Source of the DNA: Henningerozyma blattae CBS 6284
Taxonomy: Eukaryota; Ascomycota; Saccharomycetes; Saccharomycetales; Saccharomycetaceae
NCBI RefSeq assembly: GCF_000315915.1
Contig: NC_020191.1
Location: forward strand, 922,392-986,391
DNA length: 64,000 bases
Direction of reading: 5' to 3'
Below the pieces are notes generated by a model. The model was not told the DNA's origin. It saw only the letters and a program-made list of their open reading frames with translations, and did no database searches. The translations under genes were made by a program, and so were the position numbers. This document shows positions 47,730 to 61,360 of the stretch, piece by piece. The first letter of the stretch is position 1. Each line of letters begins with the position of its first letter.

Positions 47730-49859
47730 TTAACTCTTATGACTAGCACCATATTGTTTACATTTAAGGTCAGCGTATTTTGACATACATTTTAATGTCT
47801 TAGACAAAATATGGTCACTATCATCACTTGGAATAAAATCTTCAGCAATATCCTTATCGCTGTACATCTTCACGATGTAATCTAATATACCTCTGATAGT
47901 CATTACTTTAGATATAGCATCTGCCTCGCTATAAGTAAATATTATATAATCCTCAAATTTCTTTGTTTTTGGATCTTGTCCAATTACATCCCAAAATGCA
48001 ATTGAATTAGGTGACATTACATTTACATCTTCACATGTATAACCTTCATGTTTCCATCCCAGTACATCTGTATCAAAATCCATAGATGGCACAACCAATT
48101 CTTGATGATATATACCATTATGTTCAATTAATAGATTTAACATCGGCCTATAGAACCTCCTGCCACATCCACAGTTGTCAAGATGCAATTTTGCAAAACT
48201 TAGCCACATTTGCTTACCTGATATTCGAGCAATAACACTAGGTAGTGGAACAAGTTGAGTGCCACCACGAATGCCATTATAATTATTTGCCTCACTTAAA
48301 CCTAAGGTACGTTTTTCAAATACTCTTTCACATAAACCGTCATTCAATGAACATTTTAATATTTCAAGTGGACTATATCCATATACAAAATGAATAGTCC
48401 CCCGAGATAAATCTGATATAACATCCTCTTTGGAAAAAAATGGAGACCAATTTTTTTCAACACGATTACTACCTGGAAGTACAAATTGAACTAATCGGTC
48501 AGTGGTTCTATGTGGTAAAAATGCATACATTTGCCTACCCCAAGAGTCTTGCATATTAAATACAACGACTGGTTCTTGTGTTTGACCAGTTTTCCTTAAT
48601 ATAATTCTTGGATCCTCTGCACCAGTAAATTGTCCTCCAGAATTGAAGGGAAATCTATATATAGTAGGATAAGTAACGAAATAATTCTCTAACAGAGAAT
48701 CTCGTCTCCTAGTTTCATCTAAGAAATCATTAGCCTGTCTGGCTAAACAGCTCTCATAAGAACTTGGAGTATCAACTAAATATTCACAGGTGGCGGACAC
48801 TCCAAATTCTTTGTCTATTTTTTGTATTTCTTCCTCAATATTATCCGGTAGGCTTATATCTAATTTTGGAATACGTTTTCCAATTAATTCATTCCAATCT
48901 TTGTCAAATGCTTGAGCCCTAATTATTGAAACATCAGGCCTTAACCTATCACCGTTACCAGCATACATTATACGAGTTACAGTGATATAGCAATGGTGCT
49001 CTTCTAACCAAATGCTTGATCCACCAAATCTTGTCCAGCTTTTTTTTATTATTTCTTCATTAGTCATATCCTTTTCTTCTTCCTCTCCTACTTTTTTAGC
49101 CCATTCATCATCTTTCAATAGGGTTTCCTTTCTAACTGAAATTAAATCATCTTCCAAAATCTTCCTTTCCTTTGAATATTGAATTTCTGACGAATGTTCT
49201 AAATCTTCACAGTCAACATTTGAGCTATAATCATTATTTTGTGATAATTCATATTCATTGACAGGTATTAATTTCCCATTTTCATCTATCAAATCCTTTG
49301 ACGTCTTTTTCTTTTTTTTCGAGGTGATAGAGTTCAAATTTAAATTTGTTACAAAACCCTTAATTTTAAATCTTTTATATTTCTGGTTTTGAATTTCTGG
49401 GGTAATTGGCATTTTGTCAGTCGATCTATAATTCAAATAATTTATTAAATCTAAATTTACCAAATCCTTTTTAAATTGTACTTCGTTAGTCTCTTTCCAG
49501 AGTGGCAAGTATGTGTAATAATATGTCTTTGAAAAATTGATAGATTTATAGTTAACAGAATACATGAATATTAATAAACTGAAAATTAAAGTTATAAGAG
49601 TAATTAATTTGAAGTTTCTATTTTTTCTAAATTTTTTCACACATACTATTAAATGAAGTCTCGTTCTTCGTAATACAGTGATAATATTGTGCAAAATCTT
49701 CATTATTTTATGTGTTGACTGATGATTATCGATATTTTGATAGGTTTCGAACTCTGAATATTGTGGCGGAGATGACGAGTCTATGTGTGAAACATTTGCA
49801 TCTGCTGAAACATTTTGATCGATTAGTGGGATACTTAAAGAAATAATTTTATCTGACAT
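47730..49859 (-). CDS. Beta-mannosyltransferase family protein (BMT/GT91-type)
   Basis: The family, first described in Candida albicans (BMT1-9), adds beta-1,2-mannose to cell-wall mannan or glycolipids in the Golgi. Length is 709 residues. It is a type II membrane protein: a cytosolic tail of about 90 residues, one transmembrane span near 92-112 (ITLITLIFSLLIFMY), then a lumenal domain. Family-type motifs present include RFGGSSIWLEEH, GGQFTGAEDPRI, FMLPHR-like FLPHRTTD, RGGTQLVPLP and DNCGCGRRFYRPML. All conserved blocks look intact. A second, strongly changed family member lies 7.5 kb away on the other strand, with an MNN1-type gene between. S. cerevisiae has no such genes; Candida glabrata does. 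Confidence 0.9.
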   Translation of the reverse strand: MSDKIISLSIPLIDQNVSADANVSHIDSSSPPQYSEFETYQNIDNHQSTHKIMKILHNIITVLRRTRLHLIVCVKKFRKNRNFKLITLITLIFSLLIFMYSVNYKSINFSKTYYYTYLPLWKETNEVQFKKDLVNLDLINYLNYRSTDKMPITPEIQNQKYKRFKIKGFVTNLNLNSITSKKKKKTSKDLIDENGKLIPVNEYELSQNNDYSSNVDCEDLEHSSEIQYSKERKILEDDLISVRKETLLKDDEWAKKVGEEEEKDMTNEEIIKKSWTRFGGSSIWLEEHHCYITVTRIMYAGNGDRLRPDVSIIRAQAFDKDWNELIGKRIPKLDISLPDNIEEEIQKIDKEFGVSATCEYLVDTPSSYESCLARQANDFLDETRRRDSLLENYFVTYPTIYRFPFNSGGQFTGAEDPRIILRKTGQTQEPVVVFNMQDSWGRQMYAFLPHRTTDRLVQFVLPGSNRVEKNWSPFFSKEDVISDLSRGTIHFVYGYSPLEILKCSLNDGLCERVFEKRTLGLSEANNYNGIRGGTQLVPLPSVIARISGKQMWLSFAKLHLDNCGCGRRFYRPMLNLLIEHNGIYHQELVVPSMDFDTDVLGWKHEGYTCEDVNVMSPNSIAFWDVIGQDPKTKKFEDYIIFTYSEADAISKVMTIRGILDYIVKMYSDKDIAEDFIPSDDSDHILSKTLKCMSKYADLKCKQYGASHKS

Positions 49860-51651
49860 ATTATCAGTGGATTAAAGGAGTGTAATGCTAAAGTAACCTA
49901 ATATGATAAAGATATATAATAATTGACATAAATTACGATAATATGAATGTGAGAATTAACCGATGCATTTTAAAATAATTCAGAAGCACATGACAGAAAC
50001 AATCAAACAGATCTATTGAATGTATGCCTAGCTTTATTTTGTTATATATGCCTTCAAGTTAAACAATTATAAATACAGTATTTTATCCATTCTTGTCCAA
50101 AAATAAAAGTCTCTCAGAATAGTTAAATCACACTACAAGATGGATAACATATGAAGAATTTGACAATTAAAGTACCCTAGTTGAGACTGAAATATTCTTG
50201 TCTATCTCAAAATAATAATGACACGTCCAAAAATCTTTGAATAAGTGGCATTTAGCCCCAAAGAAGATGCCAATATTTTCACCTATATTAATTAGGAAAC
50301 TCAATACAGTCATGCTACCACTTATTTACAGATAAATCTAAAAACATACTTTTTTACGGAATAAATTGTTGAACGTCATTATTATGAAGAATAGTATTAC
50401 CTGTCTTGTAAAATTCATGGCACCTTCCTATCAAGGAAAATATCCAATTAATAGCCGAGAAAGCCTTTATTTGAGGAACCTGTGAAAATTGCCAATTGGG
50501 TATCGTTAAATAAGCAACATGAATATTACCAGAGAATCTTCGAACGATACGCGAGAGTCATTTAAAAATTAATTATTTTCCTTTAGCAAGAGATGAAGAG
50601 ACTAAAACTCAGTAGTTCTGATTTTTCTAAAGTTCTGAAAATTAGCAATAACTTTATGTCCTTACTTAATCTCAAGATTAAAATATCGGCCTATGTTTTA
50701 AATAATTGATATGCACCTGTGCTGCCAATTACCCCATCCTTTGGCTAAATTGTAAAGAATTAATAAACAGACTAATATATATATCGACGAAAATAATAGC
50801 TAGTTTCCTACAAATTGTGAATATTACTTAACAGGAAACGCCACGAGTATTGTACTTTATAGAATTAGTTTTACAAGCATATAAGCCTTACTGATGCAAC
50901 GTTTTTTATCATAGTTGCAGGAAGAACAATCCTATCATTAAATACGCGTTCTTATCAAATAGTTATAGCAAACAGACACTGCTAGAAATATCAGAGCATG
51001 CTTTTTTCAGGTGTAAATAACGATTGCTTAATTACATCTATACTTTCCTGCATCTGCCCGTGTTTTTGAAATTAATAGCCACTAATAATACACGCAAAAA
51101 TATTATTCAAAACAGGCCTTGAAGCTATTAATAGAAATAAAAGTAGTCTTAACGATGCATTGTAATGTTCATCGTACAAGTAGAACATAATTTAGTATTG
51201 TATGGAAAGTTTCATAGACGCCGAACTAAGGCCTTTTATTTCCACGTTTGATTTAACCGTCACAATTAATCACCCAAGCCAATAAGCCTTCAGAATATCT
51301 TTAAAAGCATTCATAATATATACTATCTCTCCCGCATTACATAGTTGATATAACCTAAACCTAAAACTACAGTATATTAATAGGTTCTTAGTTGCCGAAG
51401 TAAAAAACGTGCAGGCTTTGATCTGAATTCTAATCATCTACTCCCTGCCTTAATATTTGATAAAATTAGTTTATCAATCAAGGATCTTTATCAACGAAGC
51501 TCATATAGTAACAACTACGTAATACGAATGAAGATATTAATGTGAAATCTGAAACATACAATTAAGTGTATCAAATTTATAAGGGATAAATACAAACTGT
51601 TTTTAATCTATAAAAAAATAAATAAAGTCATTATTTTGTTAATAGACAGTC
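49860..51651. other. Gene-free 1.8 kb
   Basis: AT-rich throughout, no frame above about 60 codons, no tRNA boxes, no LTR blocks seen. It contains the upstream region of the beta-mannosyltransferase-type gene and the OYE 3' region. Confidence 0.5.
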
Positions 51652-53296
<1,645 letters not shown>

Positions 53297-55552
53297 TTAA
53301 TATATCTCACCTTTTATTGGCATTGATCCTGCATCTTCTATTTTGAAATAACTCCAAACTTCATTGGTGCTCTTACAAATCTTATATTCTTCACCTTTCA
53401 ATTCTACTAGAGTACCTCTTTCAATCATTTCTTGATTACTAAACTCTCTTAAAATCTTTTCATAACGAGCACACCAAATATAGCCTTGGCAAGCCTTATT
53501 TTGTCTACCCCATGCATCAATAGCACTCCAAGATATTACTGCAAACTTGGGGTCAATTGGTCCATCATAAACTTCTTGTAATTCTTCTTCAGATTTTGCT
53601 AAATTTTTTGGCCATTCAATTTTATCATTTTTCCAATCATCTTGCACACAGCCATCTTTTTTACAAATAGAAGCACCACCATTTGTCCATAACATTTTGT
53701 GATCCACATCTAAATGAACTATTTGTGCAGAACACACTTCAGCCTTTATTTCTGGATATGGTACTTTCTTTTCTTGATAAATACCAAAAGTCCCTGCATT
53801 TATTGGATGGAATGCGTAAGGATGACCTGATGCTAAAAATCCTAACCAAAAAAATTCCTTATCACCATAACTACATTTTTCTATAGGTAGCATATGTAAA
53901 GTCATCCCCATTATTAGAGGGATAATATGACTTGTCTTATCAATAGCATAGAGACCTGATTCCATTTGATGAAGTAAATTATCAGCAAAAAATTGTTTAT
54001 AAATTTTTTCGTTTGGATCCAAATATTGCTCACATTCATTTAAAACGTGTTCTTCATCAATATATTTATGATTATCAAAATATTTACTTTCTGGTAACAT
54101 TGGATGTACAGACTCCAAAAGAGCATTACATGTTCTTGGTAAATAATGCTCTAGCATTCTATCCCTAAAGAAAATAGTGCCAGTTTCGTTATATTCCTTT
54201 GTATTAAAATAATGGTTTAAATCAACATAAGAAATTGCATCAGCATCTAAGAAAATATATTCTTCAAACAAATTAAAAATTGAAGCTAACCATTTACTTT
54301 TCCATCCAGTAAAATTATCAAAGAACTCAGGATCAATAATATTAGTAACATCTACAAATATAATTTCTTGTTTTGTAAAAACATCTTTCATTACATTACC
54401 TTTTTTATCTTTAATTTGTACTTCATCTGATTGTGCAGCGAACAGTATTTTTTCCATACTATTTTTGGAAAGATCATTCTTTGTAATAATAATTTGAATT
54501 GGTAAAGTATTTTGTCTATATCTTAAAGCCATAATTAATTTTAACGCCCATTTCAAATGTTTATCACCAAAGCTTAATATAACACCACGATGAGCCACGT
54601 TACCTGAAATTCTATTCCAATTCATCCAAAATGATTTTGTCTTATCATATTGAAAATAAGAATATTTAGCCTTTAATCTTGTTTCATCAGTTAAAATGGG
54701 TATTTGACCTTTTGGTAACAATTCTCCACCATATCTAATTCTTGGTATAATATCTGAAGCGTTTGACTCTTCAAAATATTTTATATAGGGGAACATCCTA
54801 TGTTCTAAATCCCATTGATTATATTCTTTATAAGTGTCTTTTAAAAGAGTACTTCTAACGTTTAAATCTCTTTTTTTAGAAGAAGACGATAAATCTAAAA
54901 CATCTTTCATTGTAGATCCTGTCGTATCTTCAAATATCTTACTAATATCAACATTATCATTTTGAATAAAGCATCTATCATAAATTCTTAATCTTTGCAA
55001 AGCTAATTTTACGTCATTTTTTTTACGGTGCATTCTTATTAATTCTTCATCACCTAAGATGGAACCTAGTTTTTCTTCTTTTAAGTCAATATGAATATCG
55101 TCTATATCAAATGTTAATTTATGATAATCATTCGACCATTTATTGTTCATTGAGTATAATTGACGGAAATAAAAGCTGCATCTATCTTGTAAATTTAAAT
55201 CATGAAATTCTAGCATAGAAAATTTTTTCATTGGATTCCAACTTGTATTTTTTTTAAAATTAACCATTTTATCATAATCTGGTATGAAATCTAAAGGTGA
55301 GTAATTACCCTCTTGTAAAGGTCTAATATTAATAGCATCCAAGGCATGTGAAAGGCCTTTATTTAAATTACCTGATCTAAAATTAGTCTTTATAGAATCT
55401 TTGACATAAAAGATATTATGACTATTCGTATTACTATTATTTATTATTCCATTAAGTAGATATAAAAAAAAGGAAATTGAAATTAAAGTTGTTATAAACA
55501 ATATTCTTGTTTTATTAACATAACGAGAGTTTGGTGAAATTTGGTTTAACAT
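53297..55552 (-). CDS. MNN1-type alpha-1,3-mannosyltransferase (GT71)
   Basis: Golgi enzyme that adds terminal alpha-1,3-mannose to N- and O-linked glycans. Length is 751 residues (Mnn1 of S. cerevisiae has 762). It is a type II membrane protein with a short tail and a span at about residues 16-34 (ILFITTLISISFFLYLLNG), then a stem and the catalytic domain. Visible motifs are RGVILSFGDKHLKWALKLI, the metal-binding DAD in YIFLDADAISY near residue 431, and FHPINAGTFG. Several paired Cys (CNALL, CEQYL, CSYGD, CSAQ, CKKDGC, CQGYIWC) occur as in Mnn1. Which of MNN1, MNT2 or MNT3 it corresponds to is not certain; length and architecture favour MNN1. Its neighbours also concern cell-wall mannan. Confidence 0.9.
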   Translation of the reverse strand: MLNQISPNSRYVNKTRILFITTLISISFFLYLLNGIINNSNTNSHNIFYVKDSIKTNFRSGNLNKGLSHALDAINIRPLQEGNYSPLDFIPDYDKMVNFKKNTSWNPMKKFSMLEFHDLNLQDRCSFYFRQLYSMNNKWSNDYHKLTFDIDDIHIDLKEEKLGSILGDEELIRMHRKKNDVKLALQRLRIYDRCFIQNDNVDISKIFEDTTGSTMKDVLDLSSSSKKRDLNVRSTLLKDTYKEYNQWDLEHRMFPYIKYFEESNASDIIPRIRYGGELLPKGQIPILTDETRLKAKYSYFQYDKTKSFWMNWNRISGNVAHRGVILSFGDKHLKWALKLIMALRYRQNTLPIQIIITKNDLSKNSMEKILFAAQSDEVQIKDKKGNVMKDVFTKQEIIFVDVTNIIDPEFFDNFTGWKSKWLASIFNLFEEYIFLDADAISYVDLNHYFNTKEYNETGTIFFRDRMLEHYLPRTCNALLESVHPMLPESKYFDNHKYIDEEHVLNECEQYLDPNEKIYKQFFADNLLHQMESGLYAIDKTSHIIPLIMGMTLHMLPIEKCSYGDKEFFWLGFLASGHPYAFHPINAGTFGIYQEKKVPYPEIKAEVCSAQIVHLDVDHKMLWTNGGASICKKDGCVQDDWKNDKIEWPKNLAKSEEELQEVYDGPIDPKFAVISWSAIDAWGRQNKACQGYIWCARYEKILREFSNQEMIERGTLVELKGEEYKICKSTNEVWSYFKIEDAGSMPIKGEIY

Positions 55553-57382
55553 GAGACTGGAGCTATGGTTTATTTTAGAATGAATATCTTTGCGAGATCA
55601 TAAAGACTACTTACTAATCCAAATATTAACTAATGCATAAATATATAAGAATTACTAGTAAAATCTAATACATATATAAGGATAAAGTTTTTTACAAGAC
55701 TTATAATAAGACAAGGTATGAATAATTAGATCAATGGATGCCAAGGAATTGTTGTACTCTAAACCGTTTCAAATAAATAATTATGTTAAAAAAAAAAAAA
55801 AAAAAACAACAGTAGAAGAAGAACAACGACAAAAAAAAAGATGAATAATGTCAAGTAAGTGTAAGTTTAGTAGTAGTACGTTTTAAATTTTTCTGTTAAT
55901 GTAAAAATTAAAAACTGAAAAATTGTTGTCCTAAAAAGGCATTTGTATATAATGTATATTTCACTTTTGTTGTAATAAGTTACACCATTTTGAATAACTA
56001 TATTCATAACTTGTATGAAATACATATATTGCTATTGGAATGATCCCCTTATTAGTAATTAAAGTTTTCTGGCTACAATGGATAACTTAATCTTACATGT
56101 ATATAAATAGATATATATATCTATATACTCATTAATATCTGGAAGGAAAAATCATAATAAGATCTTACCGAATTGATTGGCTGGGAAATTGGAATTTCCT
56201 CAAACAATAGGTCTAGACCTGTCAGAAAAGGCCATAGAAAAATCCTCGGACCTCCGAAAAACTAAAATAGAAAAACAATAGCGTTCAGTGAAAAAAGGAA
56301 CGTGAATAATGCAAAAAATAACCAACTATAACCCTGTACTCAGTTTACTTGTGTAAGATATATATTTTCAAGAATATTGGAGGATGTTATTTAATAGAAG
56401 TACACTTTTTTAATAAAAGGCAATCCGGAAATTCAAATATCAAATAAAATACCTGTATCATATATACTCTAATCATGGTCGGACCTTGAGAAAGACATAT
56501 TCTACTAAATAAAAAAGAGAAAGAAGAAGAAACTCCGGAAAAATAATGGTGCCTACAGTATGGGATTGTTATGTATAATTGGTTTAACCTTAATATCTTC
56601 CGGAGACTGTTCACGTGGCAGGTAATATTCTATTCTTGTACTACTACTATTATTATATTATATTATAGCATAATATATCAATACCCCCCCCTGCATTTGT
56701 TCGGCCAAGATCCCAGAAAAACTCTATCGGGAATGTGCGACTAGTTTGTGCGGCTGTTGCGATCGCAGCTAAGATCGACACACAGAGGGGCAACGGAACG
56801 GTGAAGAAGTGAAAGAGTGGGTGAATTGTTTGAATATAGTAACAAGGCAAATGTAGCACGTGTGGTAATGAGAATATCTCGCTAAAAGAAGTCAGATGGA
56901 AGGTGAGCACTACTTAAATAATCTGCACATGGGCCCCGAAGTAGAAAGGATAAAGGTAATGAAGGTGACTAGGATGACGTGCTTGTAATGTGAGGGTGTT
57001 GTTTATGTGGGTAAAACTACGGATAATTTCCAAAGCGATGAGGTAGATGAGCTACTAAGTATGAATAGGATCCTCATTCCAGAATATGTTTTTTTGTATG
57101 CACTGTTTACTCCACTTGTGAGGACTCTTAGTGTCTAATTTAGGTTTTAATTGGCATGAGCTTCATTGATGCATATTCTATTCATTGTATAAGTTAGAGG
57201 TATATTCCTTCTATGGAAATGACCTTGTTTTGTAATACATTGTTGGTGGGGGAGCTCTCCGGAACTGCGTTTTATATAAGAAGAAGCAAGCATAACCTTT
57301 CTATTAGATCAGTGGATATTCACGTTGCTAAGAGAGACAGCACATCACAACTAGCATCTATCAACTTATTCTACTTTATATT
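55553..57382. other. Divergent promoter region of two glycosyltransferase-type genes
   Basis: 1.8 kb between the MNN1-type gene and the diverged beta-mannosyltransferase-type gene. It has an A19 tract at 55788-55806, a stretch of moderate GC at 56695-56800 with one AGGGG stress-type core near 56787, and no supported reading frame. Confidence 0.45.
55788..55806 (+). repeat. Poly-A tract (19 bases)
   Basis: Nineteen A residues in a row about 240 bases upstream of the MNN1-type gene, a nucleosome-excluding type of tract. Confidence 0.9.
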
Positions 57383-59554
57383 ATGTCTGACTCTGAAAGA
57401 GGAAATACACAAGCTGAGAAGGATTATTCATATACATCAAAGAAAAACATTTCGCAAACGTTTGAAAAAAATATTACAAACAGTTCACTTTATGATATCG
57501 AAAAGCTGATATATAGACAAAATGAAGCTTTCAACCTAGATAACAATGATTTTGAAGGTTCTAAAGCTAACTCTATAATAAAATCACGGCTAAGGTTTCT
57601 ACTAGCATTAATAGTCATTTCTTTATTTTATCTTTTATTAAACTTTAAAGATCACATTGATATCCGTTCTTTAGATACTAATAAATATTTAAATTTAAAT
57701 CATCATCTCCAATTATTATTTCAAAAAAATTCAAATATTGTTCAAAATAGGAAAGATTTAATTAATTATAACATTTCCAGCTATTTAAATAATCTACAGT
57801 TTCATGTTACTACCCCATTTAATTCCATTCTATTGAATTCAAATTCAAATTCGCAATCAATTAATACAAACATCATATTAACAACTCTAGACTTACCAAA
57901 TAATAATGACAGTCTAGAAGAGATGCAAGATACAGACATCATTATAGATGAATATCATGATTTGGGAACTTTTAATATAAATAATAATGCTGATGATACC
58001 GATATTAATGATCAAAATTGTGTAAAAAATTCGACTTATTCATCAAATATTATTTATCAACTCCCTGACGAAAACTTTTTTCAAATTCCCAATGAAAACT
58101 TATATCAAATCAGAAATATTTTAATTAAAAATGATATTAATACGTACAATGCTTATGAAATGTCTAAAACTTCCTCTTTTTTCAATACCCCATCAGAATT
58201 AGGTCATTTAGATTCAGAAATTATTAAAAAAAATTGGCGCACTAAAATTTTAAATTCGATTTGGTTATCTGCTTATCAATGCCATTTAACTTTAAATGAA
58301 ATTACATATTATAATGATGAATTACAGAAATATTTTAAAGTTTATTCAATTAAAATCTTTGATCACAATTGGTTAGAAATGAAAAACTCTTACGCTCCAT
58401 TTGTAGATTCGAACTTCCCTCAAAAAAAAATGGATTTACAAGAAGAATTAAGAAAGATTGATAAATATTTCGGTGTTATTAATAGTTGTACTCATTTAGA
58501 GAAGGGCACTAATGATTACAAAGATTGTTTAATTAAAGAATCAAAAAATTTCATTGAAAATAAAAATAGAAGAGATGAATTTTTAAGAAGCTCTTTTATT
58601 TCCTATCCAATGGTTTTTGATTCTTCATTTGGAAGTATTTTAAACATTAATAAAGACATGGATATGAATGAAATCCTAAATCCAAGATTATTAAAGAGAA
58701 AATTAGGAGATGTAGAAGAACCAGTCGTTATTTTTAATAAAATCAATCAATTATCACAGACTTTGGATACTTTTGCCATTTTCCCACATAGATTCTCGAC
58801 TAAAAAAGCACCAATTAAACTGAATACTTCAAAATTTGGTATTAAGATTGATGATCCACAATTAATTCCTTTTTTCACTAATGAAAATCTTAAAAATGAT
58901 AAATTTTTTGATATGGACTCTATTAATTTCATTCAATCAATGAATCCCTTAAAAATTGTAAAATGTAATTTTACACTGGGAAATTGTGAAATAGATTATC
59001 AAGATTTACCTTTTGGCACCACTTTAACTGATGATATTAACCAACTTTTAAGCAACTATAAACAAACAAATGTTCAAGTCATATCAACACCAAAATACCT
59101 TCCATTAATTAAAGGACAGCAATTTTGGTTAGTTAAATCAACTTGGAATAAATATTCTGAAGAGGATTCATTGATTAAGTCAAAGACGATACTTTCAATC
59201 TTATATACTTCAGATTCGTTGTATCGTCAAGAATTAATAATACCTCTAGATACCGATAAATTATTAAATGTAAACATAAATGACAATTTATCCAATAATT
59301 ATCTCGTAGATAGCGAATTCATAAGCTGGGATATTTATCAACAAGATTCCAAAACAAATAAATTTGACGATTTCTTACAGTTATCTGTCACTTCCGAAAA
59401 CAGCAATGAGCAAAAATCAACATCGAATATTATTATTATCAAAAATATTCTAAATATTATATTAGAGTCATTTAACAAAGCAAATATCCAAGAAGATATA
59501 ATAATTAGTGAGAATAACCCATTCCTCAAAGGCATCCGATGTTTAATGGGGTAA
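57383..59554 (+). CDS. Diverged beta-mannosyltransferase family paralogue, motifs lost
   Basis: Length is 723 residues, with the same layout as the protein at 47730-49859: tail, one transmembrane span near residues 72-90 (FLLALIVISLFYLLLNF), a long Asn/Asp-rich stem, then the family domain. Shared blocks are NSIWLSAYQC, LRKIDKYFGVINSC, EEPVVIFN, IFPHRFS, NPLKIVKCNFTLGNCE and SWDIYQQDSKTNKFDDFL. Positions that are strongly conserved in the intact paralogue are changed: GAEDPRI is ILNPRLL, RGGTQLV is lost and the NCGCGRRFY block is absent. The frame is open over the whole length, so it is under some constraint, but catalysis is doubtful. It may be a pseudoenzyme or have a new substrate. Confidence 0.8.
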   Translation: MSDSERGNTQAEKDYSYTSKKNISQTFEKNITNSSLYDIEKLIYRQNEAFNLDNNDFEGSKANSIIKSRLRFLLALIVISLFYLLLNFKDHIDIRSLDTNKYLNLNHHLQLLFQKNSNIVQNRKDLINYNISSYLNNLQFHVTTPFNSILLNSNSNSQSINTNIILTTLDLPNNNDSLEEMQDTDIIIDEYHDLGTFNINNNADDTDINDQNCVKNSTYSSNIIYQLPDENFFQIPNENLYQIRNILIKNDINTYNAYEMSKTSSFFNTPSELGHLDSEIIKKNWRTKILNSIWLSAYQCHLTLNEITYYNDELQKYFKVYSIKIFDHNWLEMKNSYAPFVDSNFPQKKMDLQEELRKIDKYFGVINSCTHLEKGTNDYKDCLIKESKNFIENKNRRDEFLRSSFISYPMVFDSSFGSILNINKDMDMNEILNPRLLKRKLGDVEEPVVIFNKINQLSQTLDTFAIFPHRFSTKKAPIKLNTSKFGIKIDDPQLIPFFTNENLKNDKFFDMDSINFIQSMNPLKIVKCNFTLGNCEIDYQDLPFGTTLTDDINQLLSNYKQTNVQVISTPKYLPLIKGQQFWLVKSTWNKYSEEDSLIKSKTILSILYTSDSLYRQELIIPLDTDKLLNVNINDNLSNNYLVDSEFISWDIYQQDSKTNKFDDFLQLSVTSENSNEQKSTSNIIIIKNILNIILESFNKANIQEDIIISENNPFLKGIRCLMG

Positions 59555-60839
59555 AGCTGGGGTTACTCTGAAACAAACTATTTGCATATACTTATTTGAA
59601 TTTAAGCTTCACTATTGACGCATTTATATATATTCTTTGCTATATTAACTTTTTCTTTAATTATGATTTACTACTGTATGTCAAAGAATGATTTAATCTA
59701 AAATCTTTTGCTTTTATTTTGTCGGTATTATTTTTCATGAGTAAGAATTAAATTTTAATAGAATTAGGATAACAACTAAATAACAATGTAACTACTTATT
59801 AAGTCTATAAACAGAGTACTTTTTTAGAATCAGTATGTATCTTATTAGAAATGATTGTTTCTAGTGATTGTATAAACAAGTTGTATGAATGATAAAGAAG
59901 TAAATTTAAGTACCTAACCTCAAATGTCTATTAGATTTTAACTGTATATTCAATCGAATATAACTTTATCAAAAAGTACAACCTGAATGTGGCTTTTTGT
60001 ATCCAAACCTTTTGTCAGTGGCTGAGGGAATATAATTTCTCTAGATATGAGGCTCCTGAAGATTTGTACTTGTTATTAGTTTTCTTTAACATATGTAAAT
60101 TACTTTCACCCTAATATCTGTGTATTTCCCTTTCATAATGTTATAGAAGCTATTTTACTTCAAACTCGACAAAAAAATTACTATTCTAGTTACAGCCTCT
60201 TTTTATCTTTCAGGAGATACTAGATTAATGCATTTTTTTGCAACGTATTTTGAGTTACAACTATCCCTAACATTGGTGGCTAATGGATATTCTAAAGAAA
60301 TCTGATTAACAGGGAAATGAGCCTATTACAATCAAAGAATTGTGTTATTTCAATATTAAGATATCTACTTGGCGTATTTTTGTTAGCTCCTATTTTTAAA
60401 AGTAAATGAAACTCGTCTTTCTGGCAAGTATTATCTCTAATTTTTGAGATGGAACCATTTGATCCCTGGTTTAGCACTTTTACTTTCTTAAAGAGGGAAA
60501 TTAAATATGCAATAACATTTCTTAAGCATGATTTATTAAGCTGATGATGATAAAATACATACTTTAGAATTTTCCAAGTAGTTTTTGAACAGATGAGCAC
60601 TCATAATTTATTTGATAACTTTTCCACTTTGAATATTACGAGCGAAGTTCTTTAGAAACTAAACAGAGGTATACTTATGCAATAGGATCAATAATAGTAT
60701 CAGTTAGAAACTAATCTTAAAATTGTATTATTAAGGAGATACTTTCAACAAAATGTTTCATAAAATAATAAATTCTTGATTTTTGATGTTTTAGTTTATT
60801 ATAGTGCATTAATTCTGCATTCTTTTTATTCGAAAATGA
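59555..60839. other. Gene-poor stretch before the LTR relics
   Basis: About 1.3 kb of AT-rich DNA. A minus-strand frame of 102 codons at 60292-60600 has no recognisable features and is not called. No tRNA was found. Confidence 0.45.
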
Positions 60840-61360
60840 TGCTACTAAAGATAAGAGGTTTTTATACTATAAAAAAGCAACACGTCCTGTTTTAGGAATA
60901 ATAGAAGAGTATAAGATACAAGCAATATAGCTAATAAAATCCCGACGAGGTAATTCATGTAACGTAACTTTAACTAATGGAGTAATATGAGTGTCATTAG
61001 ATTAAATAATAGACTAATACGTGTACCATAATATTTACTATTAAAGTAATTGATAAGTAAATATTCTATGATTCATTATGATATTATGTGCTTCATAATA
61101 TACTAATCAGATAAACAATTTAAAATATTTGTATTTAATACTGACCATGAATTAACTCTTCACGTCCCAAAATAAAACGTATAATTATCCTACATTAATT
61201 CGATCCATAAGTTTGTATTTTTTAAATTTAGTTTTATATATTTTATTCCTACTCGGAAGGGTAGGAGGTTTCTATAATATAACTTTACTATTAACAACAG
61301 AATTATTCACTAAATAATGTCAGATTCTTATATTAATACGACTTGTAAGGACGATAAGAA
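60840..61360 (+). mobile_element. LTR relic with gag-like start (copy 1)
   Basis: Starts near a TGCTACTAAAGATAAG segment that aligns with the starts of other copies, then TGTTTTAGGAATAATAGAAGAG near 60888, AATAAAATCCCGACGAGGTAATTC near 60934, a GAATTAACTCTTCACGTCC block and the conserved GGGTAGGAGGTTTCTATAATATAACTTT stretch near 61258-61285. An ATG at 61318 opens MSDSYINTT before a stop. This fits a Ty1/copia-type LTR whose gag starts at the LTR end. The 3' limit is uncertain. Confidence 0.8.

Noticed and set aside
51388..51410. Possible CDEIII-like TTGCCGAAGT
   Set aside because: No CDEI at the needed distance upstream.
56387..56910. Two minus-strand frames in the region between glycosyltransferase-type genes
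   Set aside because: No motifs or good start context; treated as chance frames.
60292..60600. 102-codon minus-strand frame with an ankyrin-like LLLKIGANKN
   Set aside because: A single short resemblance without repeats or conservation evidence; AT-rich chance frame is more likely.
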